In this document: positions 19,787-29,180 of the stretch, in pieces
Layout of the letters: every line of letters begins with the position of its first letter
How positions within the stretch are numbered: the first letter of the stretch is position 1
DNA from: Flavobacteriaceae bacterium
GTDB lineage: Bacteria > Bacteroidota > Bacteroidia > Flavobacteriales > Flavobacteriaceae
Assembly (NCBI GenBank): GCA_018669795.1
Contig: JABHSQ010000011.1
Coordinates: 90,957-154,956, forward strand
Direction: 5' to 3'
Length of the DNA stretch: 64,000 nucleotides
Made by a program: the position numbers and the translations under genes
Notes under the pieces: model-generated
What the model was told of the DNA's origin: nothing
Databases searched by the model: none
What the model saw: only the letters and a program-made list of their open reading frames with translations

Positions 19787-21019
19787 TTATCTAATTTTCA
19801 AAGTAGCAATTGTTAGAATCGCTAAAAATATTCCAACAATCCAGAATCGTGTGACAATTTTACTTTCGTGAAAACCTGATTTTTGATAATGATGATGGAG
19901 TGGTGACATTTTAAATATTCGCCTTCCTTCTCCAAATTTCTTTTTAGTGTATTTAAACCATCCTACCTGCATCACAACTGATAGATTTTCCATTAGAAAA
20001 ATTCCACATAAAATTGGAATTAGCCATTCTTTACGAATTGCGATTGCAATTACTGCTATAATTCCTCCGATGGTTAAACTCCCTGTATCACCCATAAAAA
20101 CTTGAGCCGGATACGTGTTATACCAAAGAAAACCAATTAAGGCTCCAACAAAAGACATGATAAAAATAGAAAGCTCTCCAGTATTAGGGATATACATAAT
20201 ATTGAGGTAATCCGAAAAAATAACATTTCCAGAAACCCAAGCAAACAGTGCCAACGTAACTCCAATTATTGCTGAAGTACCAGCAGCTAAACCGTCGATT
20301 CCATCAGTAAGATTGGCGCCATTAGACACTGCAGTAATGATAAATATTATTATAGGAATAAAAATCAACCATACATAATCCTTAGCTTCTTCTCCTGCCC
20401 AACTAATTAAGCTTTCGTAATTAAATTCGTTTTTCTTTACAAAAGGAATGGTTGTTAATAAGGTTTTTTCTGCAGGATAAAACTCAGGAATTCTATTTTC
20501 TGAAACATTTTCAATAGAATTTGTAGTAGCTACCTTTTGCCTTTTCACAGTTATATCACTATGAAAATACATGGTAGTACCCACTATAATTCCTAATCCA
20601 ACCTGCCCTATAACTTTAAACTTCCCTGAAAGACCTTCTTTATTTTTTTTGAATATTTTTATATAATCATCTATAAAGCCGATAATTCCCATCCAAACAG
20701 TTGTAACTAATAATAATATCACATAAATGTTCCCAAGTTTTGCAAAAAGCAACACTGGAATTATAGTTGCTAAAATGATAATAATTCCGCCCATAGTAGG
20801 CGTTCCAGCTTTTTCACTTTGCCCATCTAGACCAAGATCACGTACGGTTTCACCAACTTGCTGTTTTCTTAAAAAGTTAATAATTTTTTTTCCATAAATA
20901 ATTGCTATTAATAATGAAAATATGACCGCCAATGCAGCTCTAAAAGTTAAAAACTGAAAGAGTCCTGCACCTGGAAAATGGTATGTTTTTTCTAAATAGT
21001 CAAATAGATAATACAGCAT
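19787..21019 (-). CDS. mraY: Phospho-MurNAc-pentapeptide transferase
   Basis: Membrane enzyme that joins UDP-MurNAc-pentapeptide to undecaprenyl phosphate to make lipid I. About ten membrane helices are visible. Conserved motifs are the cytoplasmic loop GTPTMGG, the Asp pair in [30 protein letters not shown] and [12 protein letters not shown] with its three His. At 410 residues it is about 50 longer than E. coli MraY because of an inserted loop near 170-210, usual in Bacteroidota. It lies 3 bp after murE. Confidence 0.97.
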   Translation of the reverse strand: MLYYLFDYLEKTYHFPGAGLFQFLTFRAALAVIFSLLIAIIYGKKIINFLRKQQVGETVRDLGLDGQSEKAGTPTMGGIIIILATIIPVLLFAKLGNIYVILLLVTTVWMGIIGFIDDYIKIFKKNKEGLSGKFKVIGQVGLGIIVGTTMYFHSDITVKRQKVATTNSIENVSENRIPEFYPAEKTLLTTIPFVKKNEFNYESLISWAGEEAKDYVWLIFIPIIIFIITAVSNGANLTDGIDGLAAGTSAIIGVTLALFAWVSGNVIFSDYLNIMYIPNTGELSIFIMSFVGALIGFLWYNTYPAQVFMGDTGSLTIGGIIAVIAIAIRKEWLIPILCGIFLMENLSVVMQVGWFKYTKKKFGEGRRIFKMSPLHHHYQKSGFHESKIVTRFWIVGIFLAILTIATLKIR

Positions 21020-21022
21020 AAA

Positions 21023-22486
21023 TTATTTATTTAGGGCTTTTAATAATTCATTTATAATTTTAAAGTCATCAAAATCGAATCGTTCGCCTTTTATTTCTTG
21101 ATAAGTTTCATGACCCTTACCAGCAATTAGAATGATATCACCTTCGTTCGCTAACTGACAAGCCGTTTTAATCGCTTGTTTCCTATCTGAAATAGAGATT
21201 GTTTTACTAAAATATTCTCCAGGAACTCCTTTTTCTATAGAATCAATTATAGCTAATGGGTTTTCGCTTCTTGGGTTATCACTTGTAAAAATTACTTTGG
21301 TACTTAGTGTCGCTGCAATAGCGCCCATTTTTGGTCTTTTAGTAATATCTCTGTCTCCACCACAACCAACTACAGTAATTAATTCTTCATTTTTAGTTCG
21401 GATTGTATTAATAGTTTCTAATACATTTTTTAAAGCATCAGGAGTGTGAGCATAATCAACAATTACAGTTATATTCTTTTTAGAAATTAAATATTGAAAC
21501 CTACCATCAACACTTTCAAGCTCACTCATTAATTGCAACGTATTTAAGTTTTTCAATCCTAATAAATCGGCTGCTCCATAAATTGCTAATAAATTATAAG
21601 CATTAAAACTCCCTATAAGCTTCACCCATAATTCTTGATTATTTATTTTTAATAACAATCCATTAAATTGATTCTCTAAAATCTGAGCCTTATAATCTGC
21701 TATCGATTTTAATGCATATGTATGTTTTTTAGCATTGGTATTTTGAAGCATTACCTTGCCATTCTTATCATCGCTATTTGTTAATGCAAAAGCTGTTTTA
21801 GGGAGTTGATCAAAAAACGCTTTCTTAACATCTCTATAGGTAGCAAAGTCATTATGATAATCTAAATGGTCGTGAGACAAATTGGTAAATATTCCTCCTT
21901 CAAATTTTAATCCTTCCGTTCGCTTTTGATGTATACCGTGAGAACTAACCTCCATAAAACAGAACTCCACACCTTCTTCTACCATTTTTTTTAAATACAT
22001 ATTGATAGTCAAAGAATCTGGCGTAGTATGAGTAGCATTGTATTGTTTATGATCTACCATGATTTTCACAGTAGAAAGCAATCCTACTTTATAACCCGCT
22101 TTTTTAAATAATTGAAATAATAAAGAAGTGATAGTAGTTTTACCATTGGTTCCTGTTACTCCAATTAACTTTAAATTGTCTGAAGGATTCCCATAATAAT
22201 TGGCTGCTAAAACAGATAATGCCTTATGTGAATCAGCTACTTGCACATAGGTTATTCCATTGATTATTTCTTCAGGAATTACTTCACAAATTATTACTAA
22301 AGCTCCGAGATTTGTTGCATTTTTTATGAAATTATGACCGTCAGATAACACCCCCCTAATTGCAATAAAAACATCGTTGAGCTGAATCTTTCTAGAATCA
22401 AATTCAATATTTCTAATTGCTACAGAAGTATTTCCTATCACTTTATTGATAGTTACTTTATACAATATATCTTTAAGCTCTATCAT
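21023..22486 (-). CDS. murE: UDP-MurNAc-L-Ala-D-Glu ligase (meso-diaminopimelate type)
   Basis: Adds the third stem amino acid. The ATP loop GVTGTNGKTTITSLLF is near 109-124. The DNPR motif (TSDNPRSENP, about 400) marks the pocket that selects meso-diaminopimelate rather than lysine, so the wall should be of the Gram-negative DAP type. IVDYAHTPDALK and VGCGGDRDITKRP are family hallmarks. The 487 residues are normal. Its start overlaps the ftsI stop by 4 bp. Confidence 0.97.
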   Translation of the reverse strand: MIELKDILYKVTINKVIGNTSVAIRNIEFDSRKIQLNDVFIAIRGVLSDGHNFIKNATNLGALVIICEVIPEEIINGITYVQVADSHKALSVLAANYYGNPSDNLKLIGVTGTNGKTTITSLLFQLFKKAGYKVGLLSTVKIMVDHKQYNATHTTPDSLTINMYLKKMVEEGVEFCFMEVSSHGIHQKRTEGLKFEGGIFTNLSHDHLDYHNDFATYRDVKKAFFDQLPKTAFALTNSDDKNGKVMLQNTNAKKHTYALKSIADYKAQILENQFNGLLLKINNQELWVKLIGSFNAYNLLAIYGAADLLGLKNLNTLQLMSELESVDGRFQYLISKKNITVIVDYAHTPDALKNVLETINTIRTKNEELITVVGCGGDRDITKRPKMGAIAATLSTKVIFTSDNPRSENPLAIIDSIEKGVPGEYFSKTISISDRKQAIKTACQLANEGDIILIAGKGHETYQEIKGERFDFDDFKIINELLKALNK

Positions 22487-24483
22487 GATAATTTGAGCGT
22501 AATTAGTTTTCCTTTTTCTATTTTTACACCTGTTTTTAGTGATTGTTTTGCTACTGTCCCATTTCCAACTAATCTAACCTCTAATCCAATATTTTCTAAT
22601 AATGAAACCGCATCCATACCAGCCATACCTATCACATTTGGAATTTTTAAAAACTCTTTCTGAACTTTTGTGTAGTAGGATTCATAGTCATTAACTACCA
22701 AAATATCTTTGGATTCTATATCAGATACTTCCGTAACTAATGGAGAAACTGTAAATATTTTTTGAGCGATACGTTTGAACACTGGCCCTGAAACATCAGC
22801 ACCAAAATATCCTTTTTTTGTGCTCGGTTTATGTATAATAACAATGCAAGAATACTTTGGTTTATCAACTGGAAAGTAACCTGCAAAAGAAGAAATATAT
22901 CTTTTATTTTCCTTCCAATCTGGCATCCAATATTCGGTTTGTGCAGTACCTGTTTTTCCTGCCATTGAGAAGTATGGTGAATACAATCTTTTTCCAGTTC
23001 CTCTTTCTACAATGTTTTTTAATATATCTTGAATTTCAGAAATGGTTTCTTTAGATGCTAATTTTGGGTTAGTCACTTCCTTTTCAAAAGTTACAATTGC
23101 TTGATTCCAAGCACGAACCTCTCGTATAAACCTTGGTTTTACCATTACACCATTATTAGCAATAGCATTATAAAAATTAAGTGTTTGTAATGGAGTCAAA
23201 CTTAAGTTATATCCATACGCCATAGATGGCAAGGCATTTTTACTCCATTTTGAATGACCTGGTTGTGGTATCATAGGCTTCCCTTCTCCTTTAATTGGAA
23301 TCCCAATTGTATCGGCTAGTCTGAAGGATTTAATTCTATCAACAAACAGGTTAGGGTTATCTTTATAACCTTCATCAATGATAGTTGCCAAACCAATATT
23401 TGAAGAGACTTCCAATGCTTTGGCTGCAGAAATCTCACCATATCCACCTCTATGAGAGTCAAAAATTCTTCTACCGTAAAAAGTTTTAACACCTTTTTTA
23501 GTATCAACAACAGTACTAGTATCAATTATTTCATCTTCTAAGGCAGCCATCAAAGCAGCAACTTTAAATGTAGACCCTGGCTCATGAGATTCTCCTACAG
23601 CATAATTTACTTTCTCATAATAAGTGCCTTTACTGGTTCTTCCTAAATTTGAAACAGCCTTAATTTCACCTGTAGCAACTTCCATAACAATCACACAACC
23701 ATGTTCCGCTTCATAATACTCCAATTGCTTTAACAGCGAATGATGAGCTATATCTTGAATATTTACATTGATAGTAGTTATGATATCATACCCATCTACT
23801 GGTTCCACTTCATTTTCATCAAAAACAGGTTTCCATTGACCTTTTGCAATTTTTTGTTTTAAGCGTTTACCGTCTTTTCCTCTTAAATATTTATCGTAGG
23901 CTCCTTCTAATCCAATATTATAGACTCCAATTGTTCCTTTTTTTTCATTACCCACCAAACGTTCTGCTACTTTCCCAATAGGATGTTCTCTAACATTGGT
24001 TTGTTTTACAATTAACCCTCCTTTATAAGGCCCTAATTTTAATAATGGAAAATATTTTGTTTTTATATACTCTGAATAACCCAAATTTTTAGCCACAAGC
24101 ATGTACCTATTTTTATTAATTCTTGCCTTTTTAAACTTGCTTACATAATAAGATGATGGTTTACCAAACATCGCAGATAACTCTTTTGCAAGAGCAGGAA
24201 GGTATTCTTTAAAGTTTGCCGCAGAAACCGTTACCGCATCAAAGCGTATTTCGTATTTAGGAACAGATGTAGCAAGTAAACTACCATCATCTGCATAAAT
24301 ATTACCTCTACTTGAAGGGATCACCCAATTCTTTACGGTATTTTTTTTCGCTAAGTCTCGATATTTTTCACCATCAACAAATTGTATATTGATAATTTTA
24401 ACAGCAATTAGTATCGCAAAGAGTAACATACCTCCAGCGATAAAATATAAGCGGTTTAATATGTTTTTCTCTGTTGTAGACAA
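22483..24483 (-). CDS. ftsI: Division transpeptidase FtsI (PBP3) with C-terminal PASTA domain
   Basis: Class B penicillin-binding protein that cross-links septal peptidoglycan. One N-terminal membrane helix (about 10-30) is followed by the dimerisation domain and the transpeptidase domain. The active-site triad is complete: SxxK as EPGSTFKVAA (near 300), SxN as SSNIGLA, and KTG as GKTGTAQT. The last 60 or so residues form a PASTA domain (IPNVIGMAGMDAVSLLENIG onwards), which E. coli FtsI lacks but which occurs in Bacteroidota and Firmicutes. Length is 666 residues. It starts 3 bp after the ftsL-like gene. Confidence 0.96.
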   Translation of the reverse strand: MSTTEKNILNRLYFIAGGMLLFAILIAVKIINIQFVDGEKYRDLAKKNTVKNWVIPSSRGNIYADDGSLLATSVPKYEIRFDAVTVSAANFKEYLPALAKELSAMFGKPSSYYVSKFKKARINKNRYMLVAKNLGYSEYIKTKYFPLLKLGPYKGGLIVKQTNVREHPIGKVAERLVGNEKKGTIGVYNIGLEGAYDKYLRGKDGKRLKQKIAKGQWKPVFDENEVEPVDGYDIITTINVNIQDIAHHSLLKQLEYYEAEHGCVIVMEVATGEIKAVSNLGRTSKGTYYEKVNYAVGESHEPGSTFKVAALMAALEDEIIDTSTVVDTKKGVKTFYGRRIFDSHRGGYGEISAAKALEVSSNIGLATIIDEGYKDNPNLFVDRIKSFRLADTIGIPIKGEGKPMIPQPGHSKWSKNALPSMAYGYNLSLTPLQTLNFYNAIANNGVMVKPRFIREVRAWNQAIVTFEKEVTNPKLASKETISEIQDILKNIVERGTGKRLYSPYFSMAGKTGTAQTEYWMPDWKENKRYISSFAGYFPVDKPKYSCIVIIHKPSTKKGYFGADVSGPVFKRIAQKIFTVSPLVTEVSDIESKDILVVNDYESYYTKVQKEFLKIPNVIGMAGMDAVSLLENIGLEVRLVGNGTVAKQSLKTGVKIEKGKLITLKLS

Positions 24484-24486
24484 CTG

Positions 24487-24804
24487 CTAATCTTTTCTTG
24501 TTATTATTATTTTCTGAGGCGGAGTTTCTGAAGGGGTTAAGCCTTTCTTTGCCATAGCTGAAATTATTTTTGTTTCCATTTTTGCTTGCATCAAGATCAT
24601 TCTAATATCTACATATTCACTTTTTATTTCTTTTACTTCATTACTTAATTGTGCAATTCTGTAAACCTTTTTATCTGCTCGATGCGAACTTGCTATCACT
24701 ATTAAAGCTAACGCAGAAAGAAAAAAAATAAAACGCCAATTTTTAAAAGCATCATCGCTAATTAAAAATTTTCCCTTTAATAAATTATAAAATCCTTTTT
24801 TCAT
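24487..24804 (-). CDS. FtsL-like division protein
   Basis: A 105-residue bitopic protein with one membrane helix (about 26-42), followed by a predicted coiled coil (about 48-85). This is the topology of FtsL, which forms a complex with FtsQ and FtsB. Sequence identity to classic FtsL is low, as is usual for Bacteroidota. The assignment rests on size, topology and its exact place between rsmH (4-bp overlap) and ftsI. Confidence 0.82.
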   Translation of the reverse strand: MKKGFYNLLKGKFLISDDAFKNWRFIFFLSALALIVIASSHRADKKVYRIAQLSNEVKEIKSEYVDIRMILMQAKMETKIISAMAKKGLTPSETPPQKIIITRKD

Positions 24805-25697
24805 AACTTTTCGGCAACACGAAGCTTTGCACTTCTAGCTCTATTATTTTGTTTTATCTCTTCTTGTGTTGGAATTACAAACTTTCCTATTCTTTTAAAT
24901 GGAACCGCTGCCTTTCCAAAAACATCTTTTTCTGGCTCTCCTTCAAAAAGGCCATTTCGCATAAAGCGTTTTACCAATCTATCTTCTAAAGAATGATATG
25001 ACAATAAACTAAGCCTTCCTCCGGTCTTTAAAACTTCTTCCGCTTGTATTAAAAATTCTTTTAATGCCTCTAACTCTTGATTTACCTCAATTCGAATCGC
25101 TTGATAAATTTGAGCCAATACTTTATTTTCTCGATGTGTTGGCAAAAACCTGTTCAAGGCTTTTTTAAGTTCTTCGCTTGAAATAATTGGTGTTTCCTTA
25201 CGTACTTCAACAATCAACCTTGCCATTCCCGCAGATGCTCTTAATTCTCCATATTGAAAAAGAACATTCTTTAGTTTTTCTTCAGAATATTTATTAATTA
25301 CATCATAAGCAGAAAAAGCAGCATTCTGATTCATTCTCATATCTAAGTCTGCTTTAAATCGAGTTGAAAAACCTCGTTCAGCAACATTAAACTGATGAGA
25401 TGAAACTCCAAAATCGCCCAATATTCCATCTACTTCTTTTATATTATGAAAACGCAAAAACCTCTTTAAATACCTGAAATTTTCATGAATCAACAAAAAA
25501 CGAGGATCATCTATTGTGTTTTGCAATGCATCTTCATCTTGATCAAATGCAATCAACCTTCCATCTTCTCCCAATCTTTGTAATATTTCTCGAGAATGAC
25601 CTCCTCCTCCAAAAGTCACATCTACATAAACCCCATTGGGCTGAATATTGAGACCCTCAACCGTTTCGGTTAGCAATACCGGTCTATGATACTCCAT
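24801..25697 (-). CDS. rsmH: 16S rRNA (cytosine-1402-N4)-methyltransferase
   Basis: Methylates C1402 in the decoding centre of 16S rRNA using S-adenosylmethionine. N-terminal YHRPVLLTETVEGL, the SAM-binding loop VDVTFGGGGHSREIL near 27-41, FDQDEDAL, GDFGVSSHQF and the C-terminal SLEDRLVKRFM are all present. The 298 residues are normal. It overlaps mraZ by 14 bp and the ftsL-like gene by 4 bp. Confidence 0.97.
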   Translation of the reverse strand: MEYHRPVLLTETVEGLNIQPNGVYVDVTFGGGGHSREILQRLGEDGRLIAFDQDEDALQNTIDDPRFLLIHENFRYLKRFLRFHNIKEVDGILGDFGVSSHQFNVAERGFSTRFKADLDMRMNQNAAFSAYDVINKYSEEKLKNVLFQYGELRASAGMARLIVEVRKETPIISSEELKKALNRFLPTHRENKVLAQIYQAIRIEVNQELEALKEFLIQAEEVLKTGGRLSLLSYHSLEDRLVKRFMRNGLFEGEPEKDVFGKAAVPFKRIGKFVIPTQEEIKQNNRARSAKLRVAEKL

Positions 25698-26157
25698 TAT
25701 CTACATCGCTTACATCACCCATTACATCTTCAGCCAAATCAGCAAAGTCACTGGCCGCTTCATTAATAGCCTGTTCGTATTTATTTTTATCCCAAATTTC
25801 AATAATATTTATTGCAGAAGAAATCACTATTTCTTTATCTATTCCCGCAAAAGAAGACAGGTTTTTAGGAATTAATAATCTTCCTGCAGCATCTATTTCT
25901 ATTGTTTTAACACCTGCAGTGAACCTTCTAATGAAATCATTATTTTTTCTATTAAACCGATTCAGTTTTCCCATTTTCTCCATCAACAATCTCCATTCCT
26001 CCATGGGATACAATTCTAGACAAGGCTGAAACACAGCTCTTTTTATAACAAAGCCCTGTGTTGAAACAGGAGTTATTTGCTTTTTTAAAGCAATAGGCAC
26101 CATCACACGACCCTTAACATCAGCTTTACACTCGTATGTCCCAATCAAATTGAACAT
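25684..26157 (-). CDS. mraZ: Transcriptional regulator MraZ
   Basis: Founding gene of the division and cell wall cluster. MraZ is an AbrB/SpoVT-like DNA-binding protein that forms a ring and represses its own operon. The 157 residues hold two tandem domains: the N-terminal one begins FNLIGTYECKADVKGRVMVP, the second holds TIEIDAAGRLLIPKNLSSFA. Each carries the D-x-x-G-R core that touches DNA. A set of four GTGGTA repeats lies 46-92 bp upstream (described separately), as expected for an autoregulator. Confidence 0.96.
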   Translation of the reverse strand: MFNLIGTYECKADVKGRVMVPIALKKQITPVSTQGFVIKRAVFQPCLELYPMEEWRLLMEKMGKLNRFNRKNNDFIRRFTAGVKTIEIDAAGRLLIPKNLSSFAGIDKEIVISSAINIIEIWDKNKYEQAINEAASDFADLAEDVMGDVSDVDNGVS

Positions 26158-26185
26158 TAAGAAATTGTTTTAATAATTATAGATT

Positions 26186-26193
26186 CAAATATA
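26186..26193 (-). promoter_or_regulatory. Promoter -7 box of the mraZ operon
   Basis: The minus strand reads TATATTTG, an exact TAnnTTTG match, 29 nt before the mraZ ATG. The -33 region expected about 20 bases upstream coincides with the GTGGTA repeats, so repressor binding there would block the promoter. Confidence 0.55.
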
Positions 26194-26202
26194 TAGAACT
26201 TT

Positions 26203-26249
26203 TACCACATTTTACCACTAATTACCACATTGTTAATAAGTTTTACCAC
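26203..26249 (-). promoter_or_regulatory. MraZ operator: four GTGGTA boxes
   Basis: TACCAC on the plus strand (GTGGTA towards mraZ) occurs at 26203, 26213, 26223 and 26244. The first three are spaced exactly 10 bp and the last 21 bp, that is one helical turn and two turns. MraZ is known to bind direct repeats at about 10-bp spacing upstream of its own gene (TGGGN-type in E. coli, GTG-containing in mollicutes). The sequence here differs from the E. coli box, but the phasing and position match. Confidence 0.75.
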
Positions 26250-26323
26250 TTCAGTATCAATAATTTATATATTTTTGAAATTCAGGTATTTGTGATTTAT
26301 TAAAAGTTGAAAATAAAAATGCT

Positions 26324-26331
26324 TACTTTTG
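26324..26331 (+). promoter_or_regulatory. Promoter -7 box for the alpha/beta hydrolase; decides its start
   Basis: TACTTTTG matches TAnnTTTG exactly. Possible starts at 26307 (TTG) and 26319 (ATG) lie upstream of or overlap this box, leaving the ATG at 26355 as the start with a 5' leader of about 17 nt. Confidence 0.5.
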
Positions 26332-26354
26332 CCATTCATAATGCAATCCTTACT

Positions 26355-27119
26355 ATGAACTATCAGTTAAAAAAAGAAGGAAAATTCACCTTTTCAGATA
26401 CAGGAGAAGGTACCCCTATTATTATACTTCATGGACTTATGGGAGGCTTGAGTAATTTTGATGGTGTCACTAGTTTCTTTTCAGAAAAAGGATATCGGGT
26501 ATTGATACCAGAATTGCCCATTTATAAAATGTCATTATTAAGAACCAATGTTAAGAATTTTTCTAAATACGTATCTAATTTTATTGATCATTTAGGTTTT
26601 AAAGAAGTTATCTTGTTAGGAAACTCACTTGGTGGACACATAGGCTTGTATTGCGCAAAATCTTTTCCTGAAAAAATTAAAGCATTAGTTATAACAGGAA
26701 GTTCAGGATTGTACGAAAGTGCTATGGGTGGATCTTTTCCAAAAAGAGGAGATTACGAATACATTAAGAAAAAAGCTGAAGATGTGTTTTATGATCCTGC
26801 AATTGCAACAAAAGAAATAGTTGATGAAGTTTTTGATTCTATAAATAATCGCAATAAGTTAATCAGAACTTTAGCAATTGCAAAAAGTGCCATACGACAT
26901 AATATGGCTAAAGATTTACCTAAAATGAATACGCCAACTTGTATTATTTGGGGTAAAAATGACTTAGTAACTCCTCCAAAGGTCGCAGAGGAATTTGATG
27001 AATTATTACCAGATTCGGATTTATTTTGGATAGATAAATGTGGCCACGCAGCTATGATGGAGTATCCTGATAAATTTAACGAATTACTTTACGATTGGCT
27101 TTTAAAGCGAGGCTATTAG
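26355..27119 (+). CDS. Alpha/beta hydrolase
   Basis: A 254-residue alpha/beta-hydrolase-fold enzyme, presumably cytoplasmic, substrate unknown. The oxyanion region ILHGLMGGLSNFD is near 24-36. The nucleophile elbow is GNSLGG with Ser near 95. The acid is the Asp in WGKNDLVTPP, and the His is in DKCGHAAMMEYP. The cap region is short. The chosen ATG gives the compact N-terminus seen in this family, and earlier start codons are excluded by the promoter box. It is divergent from mraZ and 59 bp upstream of engB. Confidence 0.88.
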   Translation: MNYQLKKEGKFTFSDTGEGTPIIILHGLMGGLSNFDGVTSFFSEKGYRVLIPELPIYKMSLLRTNVKNFSKYVSNFIDHLGFKEVILLGNSLGGHIGLYCAKSFPEKIKALVITGSSGLYESAMGGSFPKRGDYEYIKKKAEDVFYDPAIATKEIVDEVFDSINNRNKLIRTLAIAKSAIRHNMAKDLPKMNTPTCIIWGKNDLVTPPKVAEEFDELLPDSDLFWIDKCGHAAMMEYPDKFNELLYDWLLKRGY

Positions 27120-27178
27120 AGTAGTAAATCGTAAAAAACTTACCTTAAAAATTACCCCAATTATTTGGAGCAATAAAT

Positions 27179-27787
27179 ATGAAAATTAAATCTGCTGAAT
27201 TTGTAATGAGCAATAGTGATGTTGCCAAATGCCCAAAGGAACCATTCCAAGAATATGCATTTATTGGAAGATCTAATGTTGGCAAGTCTTCTCTTATAAA
27301 TATGCTAATGCAGAAAAAGAGCTTGGCAAAAACTTCTGGAAGACCCGGAAAAACACAACTTATCAATCATTTTTTAATTAATAAGAATTGGTTTTTGGTA
27401 GATTTACCTGGATATGGTTATGCTAAAGTATCTAAAAGTAGCAAGAGGGTTTTTCAGAAATTTATCACAGAATATTTTTCTAAAAGAGAGCAATTAGCTT
27501 TAGCATTTGTTTTAATTGATTGCAGGCATAAACCACAAAAAGTAGATTTAGAATTTATGCATTGGATGGGTGAAAACCAAGTGCCATTTTCTATTATTTT
27601 TACGAAACAAGACAAGGTAAAACCCAATGCTTTACTACGAGATATTGAATCATACAAAGAAAAAATGCTTGAAACTTGGGAAGAAATACCTAATTACTTT
27701 GTCACTTCCTCAAGTAATGGAACGGGTAGAGATGAAGTGTTAAACTATATAACAGAGATTAATACATTAATGGCTCAGCAAGAATAA
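27179..27787 (+). CDS. engB: Ribosome biogenesis GTPase EngB (YihA/YsxC)
   Basis: TRAFAC-class GTPase needed for large-subunit ribosome assembly. G1 is [12 protein letters not shown] near 30-41, G2/G3 are represented by [12 protein letters not shown] and [10 protein letters not shown], and G4 is FTKQDKVKP. The 202 residues are the usual length. The stop codon directly abuts the stop codon of convergent gldC, with no spacer between them. Confidence 0.96.
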   Translation: MKIKSAEFVMSNSDVAKCPKEPFQEYAFIGRSNVGKSSLINMLMQKKSLAKTSGRPGKTQLINHFLINKNWFLVDLPGYGYAKVSKSSKRVFQKFITEYFSKREQLALAFVLIDCRHKPQKVDLEFMHWMGENQVPFSIIFTKQDKVKPNALLRDIESYKEKMLETWEEIPNYFVTSSSNGTGRDEVLNYITEINTLMAQQE

Positions 27788-28129
27788 TTATTCTCCTTTT
27801 TTTATCTCCAATTTTTCAGCAAAATAATCACAAAAATCGCGCATTGTTGCAGTCATTTTCTCATCATTAGTTGCACGCTCAAAGGTATCAGACATTGCAG
27901 TTAATGTTTGGTGAAAAAATATTTTCATTTCGTCTAAAGGCATATCTTTTGTCCATAAATCTATTCGCAATGCTTCTTTAGCTTTATGATCCCAAACTGA
28001 CATAAATATAGCTTTAGAGTCCATATTCTCAATACCTCCATCTTTGGCAGACCATTGTAGCTTTTCTGGTATTTTATTCTTGTCTAAGATTACATTTACG
28101 TTGATATCTGATCTGTGTTGTTTCGCCAT
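27788..28129 (-). CDS. gldC: Gliding motility protein GldC
   Basis: A 113-residue soluble protein with no signal peptide. GldC is required for normal gliding in Flavobacterium, and its gene typically follows gldB, as here. It has the expected sequence features of the family (SDINVNVILDKNKIPEKLQW, then GGIENMDSKAIFMSVWD). The ATG shares its A with the gldB stop codon, so the two are translationally coupled. Biochemical function is unknown. Confidence 0.93.
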   Translation of the reverse strand: MAKQHRSDINVNVILDKNKIPEKLQWSAKDGGIENMDSKAIFMSVWDHKAKEALRIDLWTKDMPLDEMKIFFHQTLTAMSDTFERATNDEKMTATMRDFCDYFAEKLEIKKGE

Positions 28130-29085
28130 TATTTTTTAGGTTTGTATTTAGATTTTTTAAATATTTCTTCTTCACTTAAAGTCAATAATTTATCAAGACC
28201 TACATTATTATTATCCATATATGATTTTACAATTTGCCAACCAATATAACGACCTACCATACCTGGAGATTCATTATCAATCTCTAAATAAAACTTAGAG
28301 AAGGGTGCTGGATTAATAAACCGAGAAACTAGTTTAGGATTGGTACTATATAAGTATTCATTTTCAACGAAGTTACGCCATACTTGAGTTTCATTTTCTT
28401 GGATCCATTTTAATTTTTCTTGTGAATATCCAATTTTAACTTCATCTGAAGCATTTGTTAACCATAAATCTTTTAAATATAAAATTCTTCCATAGTAGAT
28501 CATTTGTGCTAAAAATGTTCTGCTTTGAATTTTTGGGGTATACAATTTAGAATATATAGATGCCACATCTGAAATTATTTGGGACTCCTTCATGTTTTCA
28601 ACTACATAATTTGGAATACCTTTATAGAAAAAATGATCACTCCCTAAATAATTATCTAGGGAAATCACTAACATAGTATCTGAAATAAATATTTTATTCC
28701 TATAATCAACATCTGAATTTGCAGTCACTACTTTTGGCGTTGTAAAATTTGGAAAATAATATTTTATATGTTTAAAAAGGTCTTCTAAATCTGCTTTTAA
28801 TTTATCATCAGATGAATATTTTTTCATCACCTCAACATATAATTGTTGCGTAAGAGAATCATTCATTTTAATTTCCCAAATAGTATCATGAAATTGTTTA
28901 GGAAAAAAAATAGGATAGCTTCTTTTTAATTTAGGAAGGTCATTTAAGTGAGCCGTTCCAAATAATGTATCAAATCTTAAAATTTGGACAGCTATTGGAA
29001 CTGCATTAATATTCTTCTCTATGTTATTGTCCTTAGCACAACCATAGAGTAGAATAGCAATTATTAAAGCCAGATAAATTCTCAT
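28129..29085 (-). CDS. gldB: Gliding motility lipoprotein GldB
   Basis: Membrane lipoprotein essential for gliding in Flavobacterium. The N-terminal signal ends in a lipobox with Cys16 (LLYGC). The rest (about 300 residues) is a periplasmic domain of the GldB family, including YVENMKESQIISDVASIYS-like and FINPAPFSKF segments. It forms a two-gene operon with gldC. A TACCTTTG box at 29155-29162 on the minus strand is a likely promoter. Confidence 0.93.
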   Translation of the reverse strand: MRIYLALIIAILLYGCAKDNNIEKNINAVPIAVQILRFDTLFGTAHLNDLPKLKRSYPIFFPKQFHDTIWEIKMNDSLTQQLYVEVMKKYSSDDKLKADLEDLFKHIKYYFPNFTTPKVVTANSDVDYRNKIFISDTMLVISLDNYLGSDHFFYKGIPNYVVENMKESQIISDVASIYSKLYTPKIQSRTFLAQMIYYGRILYLKDLWLTNASDEVKIGYSQEKLKWIQENETQVWRNFVENEYLYSTNPKLVSRFINPAPFSKFYLEIDNESPGMVGRYIGWQIVKSYMDNNNVGLDKLLTLSEEEIFKKSKYKPKK

Positions 29086-29154
29086 AAATAAATAATTAAA
29101 ACTCTTTAACGTAAAAATATTTTTTAAATTTTACATTTTACGTAATTTGCGTTG

Positions 29155-29162
29155 CAAAGGTA
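29155..29162 (-). promoter_or_regulatory. Promoter -7 box for gldB-gldC
   Basis: The minus strand reads TACCTTTG, an exact TAnnTTTG match, about 70 nt before gldB. It sits in the short divergent region shared with nadE. Confidence 0.45.
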
Positions 29163-29180
29163 TTATTTAAAATCAACATT

